This document shows positions 8,586 through 17,046 of a stretch of DNA of 64,000 nt, in pieces (positions within the stretch are counted from its first letter, which is position 1; each line of letters opens with the position of its first letter). The notes beneath the pieces were generated by a model that ran no database searches, had not been told where the DNA came from, and saw only the letters and a program-made list of their open reading frames with translations. The translations under genes and the position numbers were made by a program. Source of the DNA: Tindallia magadiensis (GTDB lineage Bacteria > Bacillota > Clostridia > Peptostreptococcales > Tindalliaceae); assembly GCF_900113635.1 (NCBI RefSeq), contig NZ_FOQA01000008.1, positions 1-64,000 on the forward strand. Direction: 5' to 3'.

Positions 8586-11500
8586 TTACTGCGAGACAAA
8601 AATGTATCCATTCTCAATGGCATATTGATAAGCTTCAGATCCATGTGCACCTTTAATAATGATGTCGGACACATAATGGAGTTCGTCATTAAAGAATGCC
8701 ATAGAATCAATACTGACGACACTATTAGGGAGTGTAACGGAGGTAAGTTGGTTATAAGCAAACGCTCTATATTCAATGCTAGTAACGCCGTCTGGGATCG
8801 TTACGCTGCTCAATTGATTATAAGCGAACGCCTGAGACTCAATGCTTCTGACACTATTCGGAATTATAACGGAGGTAAGTTGGAGTCCAGCAAATGCGCT
8901 CTCTCCAATTTTGGTGACGCCCTTTGGAATCACTAGCACACCTTGATTACCACCAGTAATATGACCCTTTAGTTCAGTTTTATCCTCTCCATAGATCCAA
9001 TAGTAAGGATACCCAGCACCAAGAGATACATCACTCTCTTTCAGATCATTTCCAAAAAAGGCTCTATCTCCAATACTGGTGACGCTGTCTGGGATTGTTA
9101 CGCTGCTCAGTTGATTATTAGCAAATGCCTCTTCTGAAATACTCGTGACACCATCTGGAATCACCAGAACACCTTGATCCCCACCAATAATATGACCCTT
9201 TATTTCAGTTTCATCCTCTCCATAGATCCAATAGTAAGGATACCCGGCACCAAGAGATACATCACTCTCTTTCAGATCATTTCCAAAAAAGGCTCTATCT
9301 CCAATACTGGTGACGCTGTCTGGGATCGTTACGCTGCTCAGTTGATTATTAGCAAATGCCTCTTCTGAAATACTCGTGACACCATCTGGAATCACTAGAA
9401 CACCTTGATCCCCACCAATAATATGACCCCTTATTTCAGTTTCATCCTCTCCATAGATCCAATAGTAAGGATACCCGGCACCAAGAGATACATCACTCTC
9501 TTTCAGATCATTTCCAGCAAAGGCTCCATTTTTAATACTAGTAACGCTATCTGGAATCGTTACACTACTTAGTTGGTTATTAGCGAATGCCTCATAACCA
9601 ATGCTGGTGACACCGTCTGGAATCGTTACACTGCTCAGTTGGTTGTCAGCAAAAGCTCGATATCTAATACTGGTAACGCTATCTGGAATCGTTACGCTGC
9701 TTAGTTGGTTATTGAAAAATGCCTTATCACCAATGATGGTAACGCTGTCTGGAATCGTTACGCTGCTTAGTTGGTTATTAGCGAATGTCCATATTTCAAT
9801 ATTGGTGACGCTGTCTGGAATCGTTACACTGCTTAGTTGGTTATTAGCAAATGCACCATAACCAATGCTGGTAACGCTGTTTCCGATAGCGACATCAGTT
9901 AGTTGGTTGTCAGCGAATGCCCACATTTCAATATTGGTGACGCTGTCTGGAATCGTTACACTGCTTAGTTGGTTATTAGAGAATGCCTTATAGCCAATGA
10001 TGGTAACGCTGTCTGGAATCGTTACACTGCTTAGTTGGTTATTGAAGAATGCCTTATAGCCAATGCCGGTAACGCTGTCTGGAATCGTTACACTGCTTAG
10101 TTGGTTATTAGAGAATGCCTTATTACCAATGATGGTGACACTATCTGGAATCGTTACACTGCTCAGTTGGTTGCCATGGAATGCAATATCACCTATGCTG
10201 GTGACACTGTCTGGAATCGTTACACTGCTCAGTTGGTTGCCATGAAATGCAGCATCACCTATGCTGGTGACACCCTCTGGGATCGTCACGCTGCTCAGTT
10301 GGTTGCCATGGAATGCAGCATCACCTATGCTGGTGACACCCTCTGGGATCGTCACGCTGCTCAGTTGATTGAGACAAAATGCAACATCACCTATGCTGGT
10401 GACACCCTCTGGGATCGTCACGCTGCTCAGTTGATTGCCATAGAATGCACCAAGAGCAATGCTGGTGACACCCTCTGGGATCGTTACGCTACTCAGTTGG
10501 TTATTACCGAATGCCCTTTTTCCAATACTAGTAACGCTATCTGGGATCGTCACGCTGCTCAGTTGGTTGTCAGCAAAAGCTTCATCTCTAATACTAGTAA
10601 CGCTGTTTCCGATAGCGACATCAGTTAGTTGGTTGTCAGCGAATGCCCTTTCTCCAATACTGGTAACGCTATCTGGGATCGTCACGCTACTCAGTTGGTT
10701 GTCAGCAAAAGCTCCATCCCTAATACTGGTAACACTGTTTCCGATAGTGACATAAGTTAGTTGGCTGTCAGCGAATGCCCTTTCTCCAATACTGGTAACG
10801 CTATCTGGGATCGTCACGCTACTCAGTTGGCTATTCAAAAACGCTCTATCCGCAATACTCGTGACACCATCTGGAATCACTAGCACACCTTGATTCCCAT
10901 CAGTAATATGACCCTTTATTTCAGTTTTATCCTCTCCATAGATCCAATAGTAAGGATACCCAGCACCAAGAATCACATCACTCTCATTCAGATCATTTCC
11001 GACAAAGGCTCTATCTCCAATACTGGTAACGCTGTCTGGAATCGTTATACTGCTCAATTGATTGTCGGCAAAGACTTTACTTCCAATACTGATAACACTG
11101 TTTCCAATAGTAGCATGGGTTAGTTGGTTGTTAGCGAATGCCCTTTCTCCAATACTAGTGACGCTGTCTGGGATTATCACACTGCTCAATTGGCTATTAG
11201 CAAACGCCCCATAACTAATGTTGGTAACGCTATCCGGAATCGTCACGCTGCTCAGTTGGCTATTAGCAAATGCATTCGGCCAAATGCTGGTGACACCGTC
11301 TGGAATCACCAGCACACCTTGATCCCCACCAGTAATATGACCCCTTATTTCAGTTTTATCATTTCTATAGACCCAATAGTAGGGATACCCAGCACCAAGA
11401 GTCACATCACTCTCATTCAGATCATTTCCGACAAAGGCTCTATTTCCAATACTGGTGACGCTATCTGGAATTGTCACGCTGCTCAGTTGGTTATTACGAA

Positions 11501-11858
11501 ACGCCCAGCTACCAATACTGGTAACGCTGTCTGGGATCGTCACGCTGCTCAGTTGGTTATTAGCAAATGCTCCATCTCTAATACTGGTGACGCTGTCTGG
11601 AATCGTTACGCTGCTCAGTTGGCTATTCCGAAACGCCCCGCTACCAATACTGGTGACGTCTACCCCTCCTATCGTCTTAGGAATAATAATATCCGTTTCT
11701 CTTGTTGAGTTATACCTTATAATCGTTCCTGTTGAAGCATCGAAAGTGAAGTGTCGCTCCGGTGTGACAGCCTCTACTTTCTGCAACATTCCAAATGGTA
11801 ACAGGATTAATAGCATAAGAAAAGCTGTGATAAAAACGTTACGTTTTTTCAAGTTCAT
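8586..11858 (-). CDS. secreted BspA-type leucine-rich repeat protein
   Basis: The protein of about 1090 residues has a signal peptide (MNLKKRN, hydrophobic core, cleavage near KVEA). It then consists almost entirely of LRR_5/BspA units of about 23 residues (NQLSSVTIPDSVTSIGxxAF). Several copies of a longer insert (GNDL..ESDV..GAGYPYYW) interrupt the array. Two successive 77-residue blocks are near identical in DNA, with a 231-bp period around 9070-9500. There is no LPxTG, SLH or transmembrane C terminus, so the protein may be released or held by other means. BspA proteins bind host or matrix surfaces in some species; the ligand here is unknown. ATG 11858 is preferred because GGGAAAGG lies nine bases upstream, whereas ATG 11867 abuts it. 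Confidence 0.85.
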   Translation of the reverse strand: MNLKKRNVFITAFLMLLILLPFGMLQKVEAVTPERHFTFDASTGTIIRYNSTRETDIIIPKTIGGVDVTSIGSGAFRNSQLSSVTIPDSVTSIRDGAFANNQLSSVTIPDSVTSIGSWAFRNNQLSSVTIPDSVTSIGNRAFVGNDLNESDVTLGAGYPYYWVYRNDKTEIRGHITGGDQGVLVIPDGVTSIWPNAFANSQLSSVTIPDSVTNISYGAFANSQLSSVIIPDSVTSIGERAFANNQLTHATIGNSVISIGSKVFADNQLSSITIPDSVTSIGDRAFVGNDLNESDVILGAGYPYYWIYGEDKTEIKGHITDGNQGVLVIPDGVTSIADRAFLNSQLSSVTIPDSVTSIGERAFADSQLTYVTIGNSVTSIRDGAFADNQLSSVTIPDSVTSIGERAFADNQLTDVAIGNSVTSIRDEAFADNQLSSVTIPDSVTSIGKRAFGNNQLSSVTIPEGVTSIALGAFYGNQLSSVTIPEGVTSIGDVAFCLNQLSSVTIPEGVTSIGDAAFHGNQLSSVTIPEGVTSIGDAAFHGNQLSSVTIPDSVTSIGDIAFHGNQLSSVTIPDSVTIIGNKAFSNNQLSSVTIPDSVTGIGYKAFFNNQLSSVTIPDSVTIIGYKAFSNNQLSSVTIPDSVTNIEMWAFADNQLTDVAIGNSVTSIGYGAFANNQLSSVTIPDSVTNIEIWTFANNQLSSVTIPDSVTIIGDKAFFNNQLSSVTIPDSVTSIRYRAFADNQLSSVTIPDGVTSIGYEAFANNQLSSVTIPDSVTSIKNGAFAGNDLKESDVSLGAGYPYYWIYGEDETEIRGHIIGGDQGVLVIPDGVTSISEEAFANNQLSSVTIPDSVTSIGDRAFFGNDLKESDVSLGAGYPYYWIYGEDETEIKGHIIGGDQGVLVIPDGVTSISEEAFANNQLSSVTIPDSVTSIGDRAFFGNDLKESDVSLGAGYPYYWIYGEDKTELKGHITGGNQGVLVIPKGVTKIGESAFAGLQLTSVIIPNSVRSIESQAFAYNQLSSVTIPDGVTSIEYRAFAYNQLTSVTLPNSVVSIDSMAFFNDELHYVSDIIIKGAHGSEAYQYAIENGYIFVSQ

Positions 11859-11960
11859 TTTATTCATCCTTTCCCAAGTGTTTTATTTAAAAGTTAATTG
11901 TTTAACATTCTATCATTTTAATTTAGATATTTGTAGTATTTTTTGATAAAAATGTGGTAA

Positions 11961-12262
11961 GGTAGGGACTATACTTGAATAATTTACTTATGCTTTTCTT
12001 TTTTATTTAAGTTCTCACATTTCACCTGTGATCTCATTCATGGTTATATTCCCAATATGTTTGATTCTTTTCTTTTGGACTGCCTCTCCTTTGGCGACTA
12101 TATGTTGTACTTCGATTCCCTTTAGTCGTCCCCTATCCATATTCTATACTCTATTCAATTATGGTATCAGCATTGAATAGAGGAATTTCTTTCTTTTGAA
12201 TTCATATCCATAAGCTGTCCATTGTTAACTAAATAAGTAAATTCTTCAAGCCTGACCCCATT
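11961..12262. mobile_element. MITE-like element with inverted ends (repeat copies B and C)
   Basis: The left end reads ACTTGAATAATTTACTTA (11973-11990) and the right end TAAGTAAATTCTTCAAG (12234-12250) is its inverted partner, followed by CCTGACCCCATT. About 240 bp of non-coding DNA lies between. Part of that interior (CTTTGGCGACTATATG..., CCCCTATCCA...TTCTATAC) matches the copy at 24230-24500. No open reading frame is inside, so this is a candidate non-autonomous element. The flanking 11859-11960 and 12263-12427 hold only the LRR upstream DNA and a CCAAAGT...ACTTTGG stem (about 12342-12393) before the next gene. Confidence 0.65.
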
Positions 12263-12427
12263 GACATTGATTGACCATTGACCTCTTGCCTTTACAGCTA
12301 TGTTACAATGAAATTGGTTTGTTTATTTATTTAGTATCGCCAAAGTTTTCAGATGCATTTCTGCATGTTCATGTATCAAAGACTTTGGCTCGTCATTCCA
12401 TAACATCTGACGGAAGGGAGTTATACC

Positions 12428-13507
12428 ATGCAAAATAAAAGAATTTTCATCTTCTATGCTTTCATTCTTATGCTTCTGGCTATTTTTTTGAGCCAGTATA
12501 CTACCTCTTATTTACAGTTATTCGTCCTGATTATGGCTGTCACGCCTATTTTTTATATTGCCCACAAAAATAGTACTGTCAAAGAAACAGATCCCGGATA
12601 TGTGAAGCATACGATTTTTAATATCCTTAAAATTTTTATCTTAGCTAGTTTTTATTATGTACTGCTCCGGATGACAACCGGCTATAGCCATCCGGTATTT
12701 ATTTTTATCATGCTCTTTGTGATAGTGTCCCTTACCAGCATTTGGAGCCAGTTGCCATTAAGCAGAAATGAAAAAAAAGTGATTATCGTTGCTGTGATGA
12801 TGTCTTATGGTTTATTCTTTTTCGAAGCCTGGTACGAAAGACCTGTTTCCTCTTTTGAATTTTACCATCAGGAACTTAATCAGGTAAAAGACTATCAGAC
12901 TTTAGAGAAACTAATGACCAATCCAAAGGATATAGGCTTTACAGAAGAGGATTTTGAAAAACTTCTTTCCTATCAACAGGCTCCTGCAATGGCTTTTCGT
13001 AAAGTAGACTTTGTTGAAATGTGGGATGGTTCATTGCTTCACTTGGATCTTTATCGTGACCCAAGAAGTAATGATATTCGTATTTATCATATGGAATGGT
13101 TGCCCGAAGAAGCGGCTGAACATTTCAGAGAGTTTCCGTCGGAATTGGTTCGGGCACCTATGGAAGAATCAGATATGGAAAATGGGCAGTTCATCAAGGC
13201 AAAAGGCCATTTTATCCGGGAAGGGCATCATTATCACCGAATGCTTTGGGAAGATGAATTGGGTCGTGTTTTTGGAACAAAGGAAGTTTGGGATTCTTTA
13301 TGGGATGAATTGAATGACTTGCAGGCACCGGAAGGTCCTGTGATTGGCAGTGGTATCCATCCGGATGGATACCTGCATATTCGTTTTCGAGAAGACTGGG
13401 AAAAGGATCTGGAACTGATTAATGAGATGTATGAGGTTTTTAAGGATTATGCGGCTGAAAATGACATCGAAGCATTGCCGATGTTGTTTTTATACGATGA
13501 ATCTTAA
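12428..13507 (+). CDS. membrane protein of unknown function
   Basis: The 359-residue protein has about five hydrophobic segments in the first 145 residues (8-28, 30-46, 62-82, 87-106 and 116-133). A soluble acidic domain of about 210 residues without cysteines or obvious catalytic motifs follows. AAGGGAG lies upstream of the ATG. I do not recognise a family. It and the next plus-strand gene encode membrane proteins and may be cotranscribed, although 130 bp separates them. Both run against the prevailing minus-strand direction. Confidence 0.6.
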   Translation: MQNKRIFIFYAFILMLLAIFLSQYTTSYLQLFVLIMAVTPIFYIAHKNSTVKETDPGYVKHTIFNILKIFILASFYYVLLRMTTGYSHPVFIFIMLFVIVSLTSIWSQLPLSRNEKKVIIVAVMMSYGLFFFEAWYERPVSSFEFYHQELNQVKDYQTLEKLMTNPKDIGFTEEDFEKLLSYQQAPAMAFRKVDFVEMWDGSLLHLDLYRDPRSNDIRIYHMEWLPEEAAEHFREFPSELVRAPMEESDMENGQFIKAKGHFIREGHHYHRMLWEDELGRVFGTKEVWDSLWDELNDLQAPEGPVIGSGIHPDGYLHIRFREDWEKDLELINEMYEVFKDYAAENDIEALPMLFLYDES

Positions 13508-13536
13508 TAGCAGCAGCTTAATATCACCCAGCTCAG

Positions 13537-13580
13537 TTTGATTTCAATTTGATTCCAGTTTTATTTCAGTTTTATTCCAG
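13537..13580 (+). repeat. four tandem 11-bp repeats
   Basis: Four consecutive 11-mers of the form TTTKATTYCAR (TTTGATTTCAA, TTTGATTCCAG, TTTTATTTCAG, TTTTATTCCAG) lie between two membrane-protein genes. The period is one helical turn. The role is unknown; regulator binding or slippage are both possible. Confidence 0.7.
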
Positions 13581-13636
13581 TCTAATTAACTGATCTGCAT
13601 TCGATTGGCTATCTAATTCTATTGAGGGGGATTGTA

Positions 13637-14245
13637 ATGTTTTGGAGTTTGTTTTTTCATTTTGCTATTATCCTGATTCTATTAATAGCACTATTTCAAT
13701 TGATAAAAGATACTGGATTGTACAAAGTGAGAGGGATTTTCTTTGCTGGTATTTTATTGATCTATTCTTTTTTCATTACCTATCAGTATATCGAATTGGC
13801 TAACAGCCATCAGCAAGCAGCTATCTATCAGTATCAGCAAGTATCCATGTCTCTGCACCAGGTTCACGAAAATCATCAGCTTCAGCAGGCTGCTAACCTG
13901 CGGGATGATATTCAGCATCTAGACCGGCTGATGACCCTTTCCTCTATCATGGATGATGCTGATCAGGATAAGCTGACATCAGCTCTTCATAATATTGAGC
14001 AATCCGTGAACATCCTGTTAGCTGCTTTTCCCAATGAAGAATATGATCGTTATGAAGATTGGTTTACCGATTCAGATTTTGAGGAATTAATGATTCAAGT
14101 ATCCGCCGAGTTTTCCCAATTCAACAGATCTCACTCACGAAATCCTATCGGCATCCATCGTTATGTCATTAGTTATGATGGCAATCGCCTTCAGCGCATT
14201 TATTCAAATTCAGAAGAGATGCTTACTATTTCCAGTGAGTTATAA
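13637..14245 (+). CDS. membrane protein of unknown function
   Basis: The 202-residue protein starts MFWSLFFHF and has two N-terminal membrane segments (about 2-20 and 32-50). A helical Gln/His-rich stretch and an acidic C-terminal domain follow. ATG 13637 is favoured because GAGGGGG lies six bases upstream; an in-frame TTG at 13622 overlaps that site. There are no recognisable family motifs. It lies between the 11-bp tandem repeats and an interspersed repeat. Confidence 0.55.
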   Translation: MFWSLFFHFAIILILLIALFQLIKDTGLYKVRGIFFAGILLIYSFFITYQYIELANSHQQAAIYQYQQVSMSLHQVHENHQLQQAANLRDDIQHLDRLMTLSSIMDDADQDKLTSALHNIEQSVNILLAAFPNEEYDRYEDWFTDSDFEELMIQVSAEFSQFNRSHSRNPIGIHRYVISYDGNRLQRIYSNSEEMLTISSEL

Positions 14246-14257
14246 AAGGTTTTTACT

Positions 14258-14300
14258 TTGGGGTCAGCACTTTGGGGTCAGGCTTGAATAATTCACTTAC
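14258..14300 (-). repeat. interspersed repeat copy D, inverted, with doubled GGGGTCAG
   Basis: This is the inverse complement of the CAAGCCTGACCCC end motif (TTGGGGTCAGGCTTGAATAA). A second TTTGGGGTCAGCA lies 14 bases before it. It faces copy E at 15231 across the OsmC gene, so the two could be the inverted ends of one composite segment of about 1 kb, but I see no other sign of that. Confidence 0.7.
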
Positions 14301-14429
14301 GCTTGTCCTCTCTTCTATTCCTTTTTTCCCTTCTAGTTGCTATGCTGTGCCATGTGCTAGGACTTCGATTCTATTAAACCCTCCTTATAGACCTATATAA
14401 TCTCCCTCCTTATATAATCTCCTTCACAC

Positions 14430-14459
14430 TAAAAAATAAGTGCTCACGCACTTATTTCT
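14430..14459 (-). terminator. terminator of the OsmC gene
   Basis: AATAAGTGC-TCAC-GCACTTATT is a perfect stem, and on the minus strand it is followed by TTTTTTAG. It lies immediately past the OsmC stop codon. Confidence 0.85.
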
Positions 14460-14852
14460 CTAAATCAACTTCATTTCAAAACTTGGAGGATTCGCTAAAT
14501 GTTTCTTTACTGTACAAAGCTCCATAGACTTCTGTATCGCATTCTTGTACTTGTCAGGGAATCCTTCAGGAAGAGCCAAGCTGAGTGTCATTTTCCCTAT
14601 AAGTCCCGTTTCCGAGTCTCTTTCTCCGTCTAGCTCAAGCTTAAGGCCTTCCGTGCTAAGTTCCTTGCTTTGACAAAAGCTCACAGCGTATATACCTGCG
14701 CAAGTTGCTATGGAAGCTAGAAAAAGATCAAAGGGAGACGGTGCTGAGTGCTCTCCTCCAGCAGCTACGGACTGGTCTGTATTGATTGTAAATCCTTTCG
14801 TATGTGCGTCTACTTTTTTCCCACCTGGGAAACTAACTTCTACCATTGCCAT
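14460..14852 (-). CDS. OsmC family protein (thiol peroxidase-like)
   Basis: The 130-residue protein shows the OsmC/Ohr fold signatures. The first conserved Cys lies in SIATCAGIYAVSFC (about residue 52) and the second in ELCTVKKHL (about 112). Family members reduce organic hydroperoxides through this cysteine pair; some YhfA-type members have unknown substrates, and this length and sequence look closer to that group. GAGGTGA precedes the ATG at 14852. It is monocistronic, with its own terminator. Confidence 0.85.
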   Translation of the reverse strand: MAMVEVSFPGGKKVDAHTKGFTINTDQSVAAGGEHSAPSPFDLFLASIATCAGIYAVSFCQSKELSTEGLKLELDGERDSETGLIGKMTLSLALPEGFPDKYKNAIQKSMELCTVKKHLANPPSFEMKLI

Positions 14853-15783
14853 AAAATCACCTCATCTTAAATTTTGTCCAAATCTATTATACCTAAATTC
14901 CACGTCATTTTGCGATAATCATTATCCTTCAATGTTTTCGCATACCCCTACGAAGAAATTAAGTAGTTCCTTCTACATTTTAACATTTCATGCGTCCCTT
15001 TCAACAACGACATTATAAATATTCAAATAGCTATTAATTTTGAAAATGTTTAACAAGCCTCGTATTGAAGCTACATTAAAACAGAAATAACACAGAAGAG
15101 TTCTGGTCATTCTTTTCAAAACTCAACATAGACATTTTTCACACACTTCCCGATAAGGATATTTTTCTGACAGCTTCATGATCGCAGACCTAGCTGTTTT
15201 GATAATTTTGGCAGCAAGAAACTAGCAAGTAAATAAGTAAATTATTCAAGCCTGACCCCATCACCAAGCCTGACCCCATCACTTCATCACTTTATATGCT
15301 TATTGTACGGAGCATGGTCTTTGGGAAATTAAGAGTACTCGTTTGTAGTAGGGTTTATTTCTGCTGATTCGAAATCCTTTATAGATTTGCTCTAACAGGA
15401 TCATTTTCATTAGCTGAGCAATATAGGGGGTGCTTGACTACCGCAAAACCTACGACGAATATTTAGAAATCAAAGCACCCCTTCACCATCTGCGTTATTT
15501 AGACAGTGTCAAAGGGTGCTTTGCGTGTGGCAAAAAAGATGGGTGAAAAAAACGAGCAGAAAATCCCATAAGTTGGATAAAATACAGAATTTTAGACAAA
15601 ATTTGCTGGATTTGCTGGTATCACTAAGGCATAATAAAAGTAGTGGCTATATGAGCAATAGATATATATCCGCTTTAAGGAGAGCTGGCTCAGCATGAGA
15701 CAGTCGGTTTCCTTTCCTCTCACACCCGAGAGGGTAAAGCTCATTAAGAAAATCACTGGCAGAAGAGGGGATCCAAAAAGTAA
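14853..15783. other. long non-coding stretch with repeat copy E, a hairpin and decayed coding traces
   Basis: Repeat copy E is at 15231-15279, with CAAGCCTGACCCCATC doubled. At 15471-15523 CAAAGCACCCC pairs with AAGGGTGCTTTG, and GGGGGTGCTTGA at 15426 is a third related arm. A short open frame from about 15436 (DYRKTYDEYLEIK...) ends at 15544 and continues as stop-riddled sequence up to the integrase fragment, so it looks like eroded coding DNA. I see no intact gene. Confidence 0.55.
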
Positions 15784-16090
15784 TTAACACTCAAAGGCTA
15801 TACCAGCAAAACCATCAAGGCATAGCTGGGCCAGATGAAGCGATTTTTAGAGTATACCAACAAAGATATTCTGGCACTTGACAAAGAAGATGTTGAACAG
15901 TACATATTTGTCTTGTTACATGATCAAGGAAGCAGTCACTCCTACGTCAATCAGGCATTGAGTGCAATCAAGTTCTTCTTACAATTTGTCCTGAAACATA
16001 AACCGTTGATTTGCGAAATGCCAAGACCTAAAAAAAGAGAATAGCTTCCTGAAATCTTGAATAATGAAGAAGAGATTGCTGTTTTTAACA
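15784..16090 (+). pseudogene. decayed tyrosine recombinase, N-terminal core-binding domain (integron-integrase-like)
   Basis: One frame reads LTLKGYTSKTIKA-stop-LGQMKRFLEYT, then the open stretch 15835-16041, then a stop, then LPEILNNEEE. This follows the order of the SAM-like N-terminal domain of XerC/IntI-type recombinases (L-x-x-x-G-Y-S/T-x-K-T, FLxF, SxSYxNQALSAIKFF, RPKK, LPxxLxxEE). In-frame stops are at 15781, 15823 and 16042. The catalytic domain with the R-H-R-Y residues is absent. It lies about 100 bp upstream of the first cassette boundary and points the same way as the cassettes, the arrangement known for the Treponema denticola integron. Assignment to IntI rather than XerC/D is inference from context. 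Confidence 0.65.
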
Positions 16091-16192
16091 AAGGGGTTCT
16101 GCATTGTTACAAAAAAGTAGATATTACCGAACCAAGGTTCGCAAATATCTACTGAAATGGGAGATAAAGCGAACTGAGTGGCGGGAATACGA

Positions 16193-16203
16193 CGTTACCA
16201 GAA
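16193..16203 (+). other. core recombination site opening the cassette array (attI-like)
   Basis: CG^TTACCAGAA, cut point 16194^16195, is the first module boundary. Its inverse complement recurs with one mismatch at 16886-16895 (TTCTGCTAAC), the start of the element that ends cassette 1. The preceding bases carry no attC-like arm, so this fits an attI junction better than an attC. Positions beyond the core are uncertain. Confidence 0.55.
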
Positions 16204-16229
16204 ATCTGAAAGCAAGGGAGGGTAATATT

Positions 16230-16880
16230 GTGAGGACAGAAGATTCATTTATAGTTAAGTTTTGGTCTCGGATATTTAATTTTTTAAGATGGATATCAGT
16301 ATTTCAGATAATAAGACATGTTTTTGGTAAAAAGAAAGCAAATGGAGAGAATCGATTTGTAAAAACATATACTTTCGTGGAACTTTGGGTAATAGGTAAT
16401 GCTATAGTTTCTATCATATTACTAATCATTGTAAAAAATTATGCTTTCCATAGGATTTATTATTTATTCCTAGGATATAGCTTAATAAGAGTTTTTGAGA
16501 TATTTGTTTATCAAGTCAATGTTTTGCTGTTTGATCAGCTTAGGACAGATAATTATGCAATTAAGAGTTATAGAAGAATGGTATTGTTATTATTACACAA
16601 TTTTGTTGAAATCATTTTATGGTTTAGTATCTCTTACCTAATTTTAGGTGCAAACTTTACCGAGGATTTAGGAAGTTATAATTTGATTCAAGTAATTTAT
16701 TTTAGCTTTGTAAAAATGACAAGTTTTGGCTCAACTAACTTAGAACCTAAAACAATGGTAGGAATCCAAATTGTATGGTTCCAATCAATTGTTGGTTTAT
16801 TCATGACATTAATTGTCTTGTCTAGATTTATTGGGTTATTACCTACACCAAAATCAATGGATGAAAATGAAGGAGAGTAA
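16230..16880 (+). CDS. cassette 1: channel-like membrane protein
   Basis: The 216-residue protein starts at GTG 16230, with AGGGAGGG seven bases upstream; a longer frame back to 16104 has no such support. It has about four membrane segments. The C-terminal part has the layout helix, pore loop, helix of two-TM potassium channels (Ion_trans_2), with YFSFVKMTSFGSTNLEP where a channel would have the TVGYGDxxP filter. The glycine-tyrosine-glycine filter is missing, so selectivity or even channel function is uncertain. Codon use is very AT-rich. The stop codon is five bases before the attC-like element, as is usual in integron cassettes. Confidence 0.6.
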   Translation: MRTEDSFIVKFWSRIFNFLRWISVFQIIRHVFGKKKANGENRFVKTYTFVELWVIGNAIVSIILLIIVKNYAFHRIYYLFLGYSLIRVFEIFVYQVNVLLFDQLRTDNYAIKSYRRMVLLLLHNFVEIILWFSISYLILGANFTEDLGSYNLIQVIYFSFVKMTSFGSTNLEPKTMVGIQIVWFQSIVGLFMTLIVLSRFIGLLPTPKSMDENEGE

Positions 16881-16885
16881 GGGAC

Positions 16886-17014
16886 TTCTGCTAACAATGC
16901 ATTGCCAGCTCCGCTGCGCTTCGACCCAAACCTTTTCGCTGGGAGACAAGCTCCGCCAAGAGGTATTCCTTTGGGGTCCAGCTCAAAGGCTTCGGCAATG
17001 CGAAACGTTAGTGG
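16886..17014 (+). repeat. attC-like site 1
   Basis: It begins TTCTGCTAACAATGC and ends GCAATGCGAAACG^TTAGTG (cut 17007^17008). CTAAC/GTTAG form the outer R''/R' arms and ATTGCC/GGCAAT the inner L''/L' arms, with unpaired spacers between. This is very close to the textbook attC layout. The 3' half (GCTCCGCCAAGA...GGTATTCC...GGGGTCCAG...) is shared with site 4 and in part with site 2. Confidence 0.75.
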
Positions 17015-17046
17015 ACATTTATTTAATGAATGGAGGCCTAGAAAGT

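Noticed and set aside
8900-11700. Regular repeats that might look like a CRISPR array
   Set aside because: The repeats are coding (about 69 bp, 23-residue LRR units), without spacers of constant size or cas genes.
8559-11946. Long open plus-strand frames opposite the LRR gene
   Set aside because: They are repetitive mirror frames of the LRR repeat DNA, without ribosome binding sites or recognisable proteins.
16813-17046. N-terminal extension of the GNAT gene
   Set aside because: The extension overlaps the channel gene and attC-like site 1; a good ribosome binding site supports ATG 17047.
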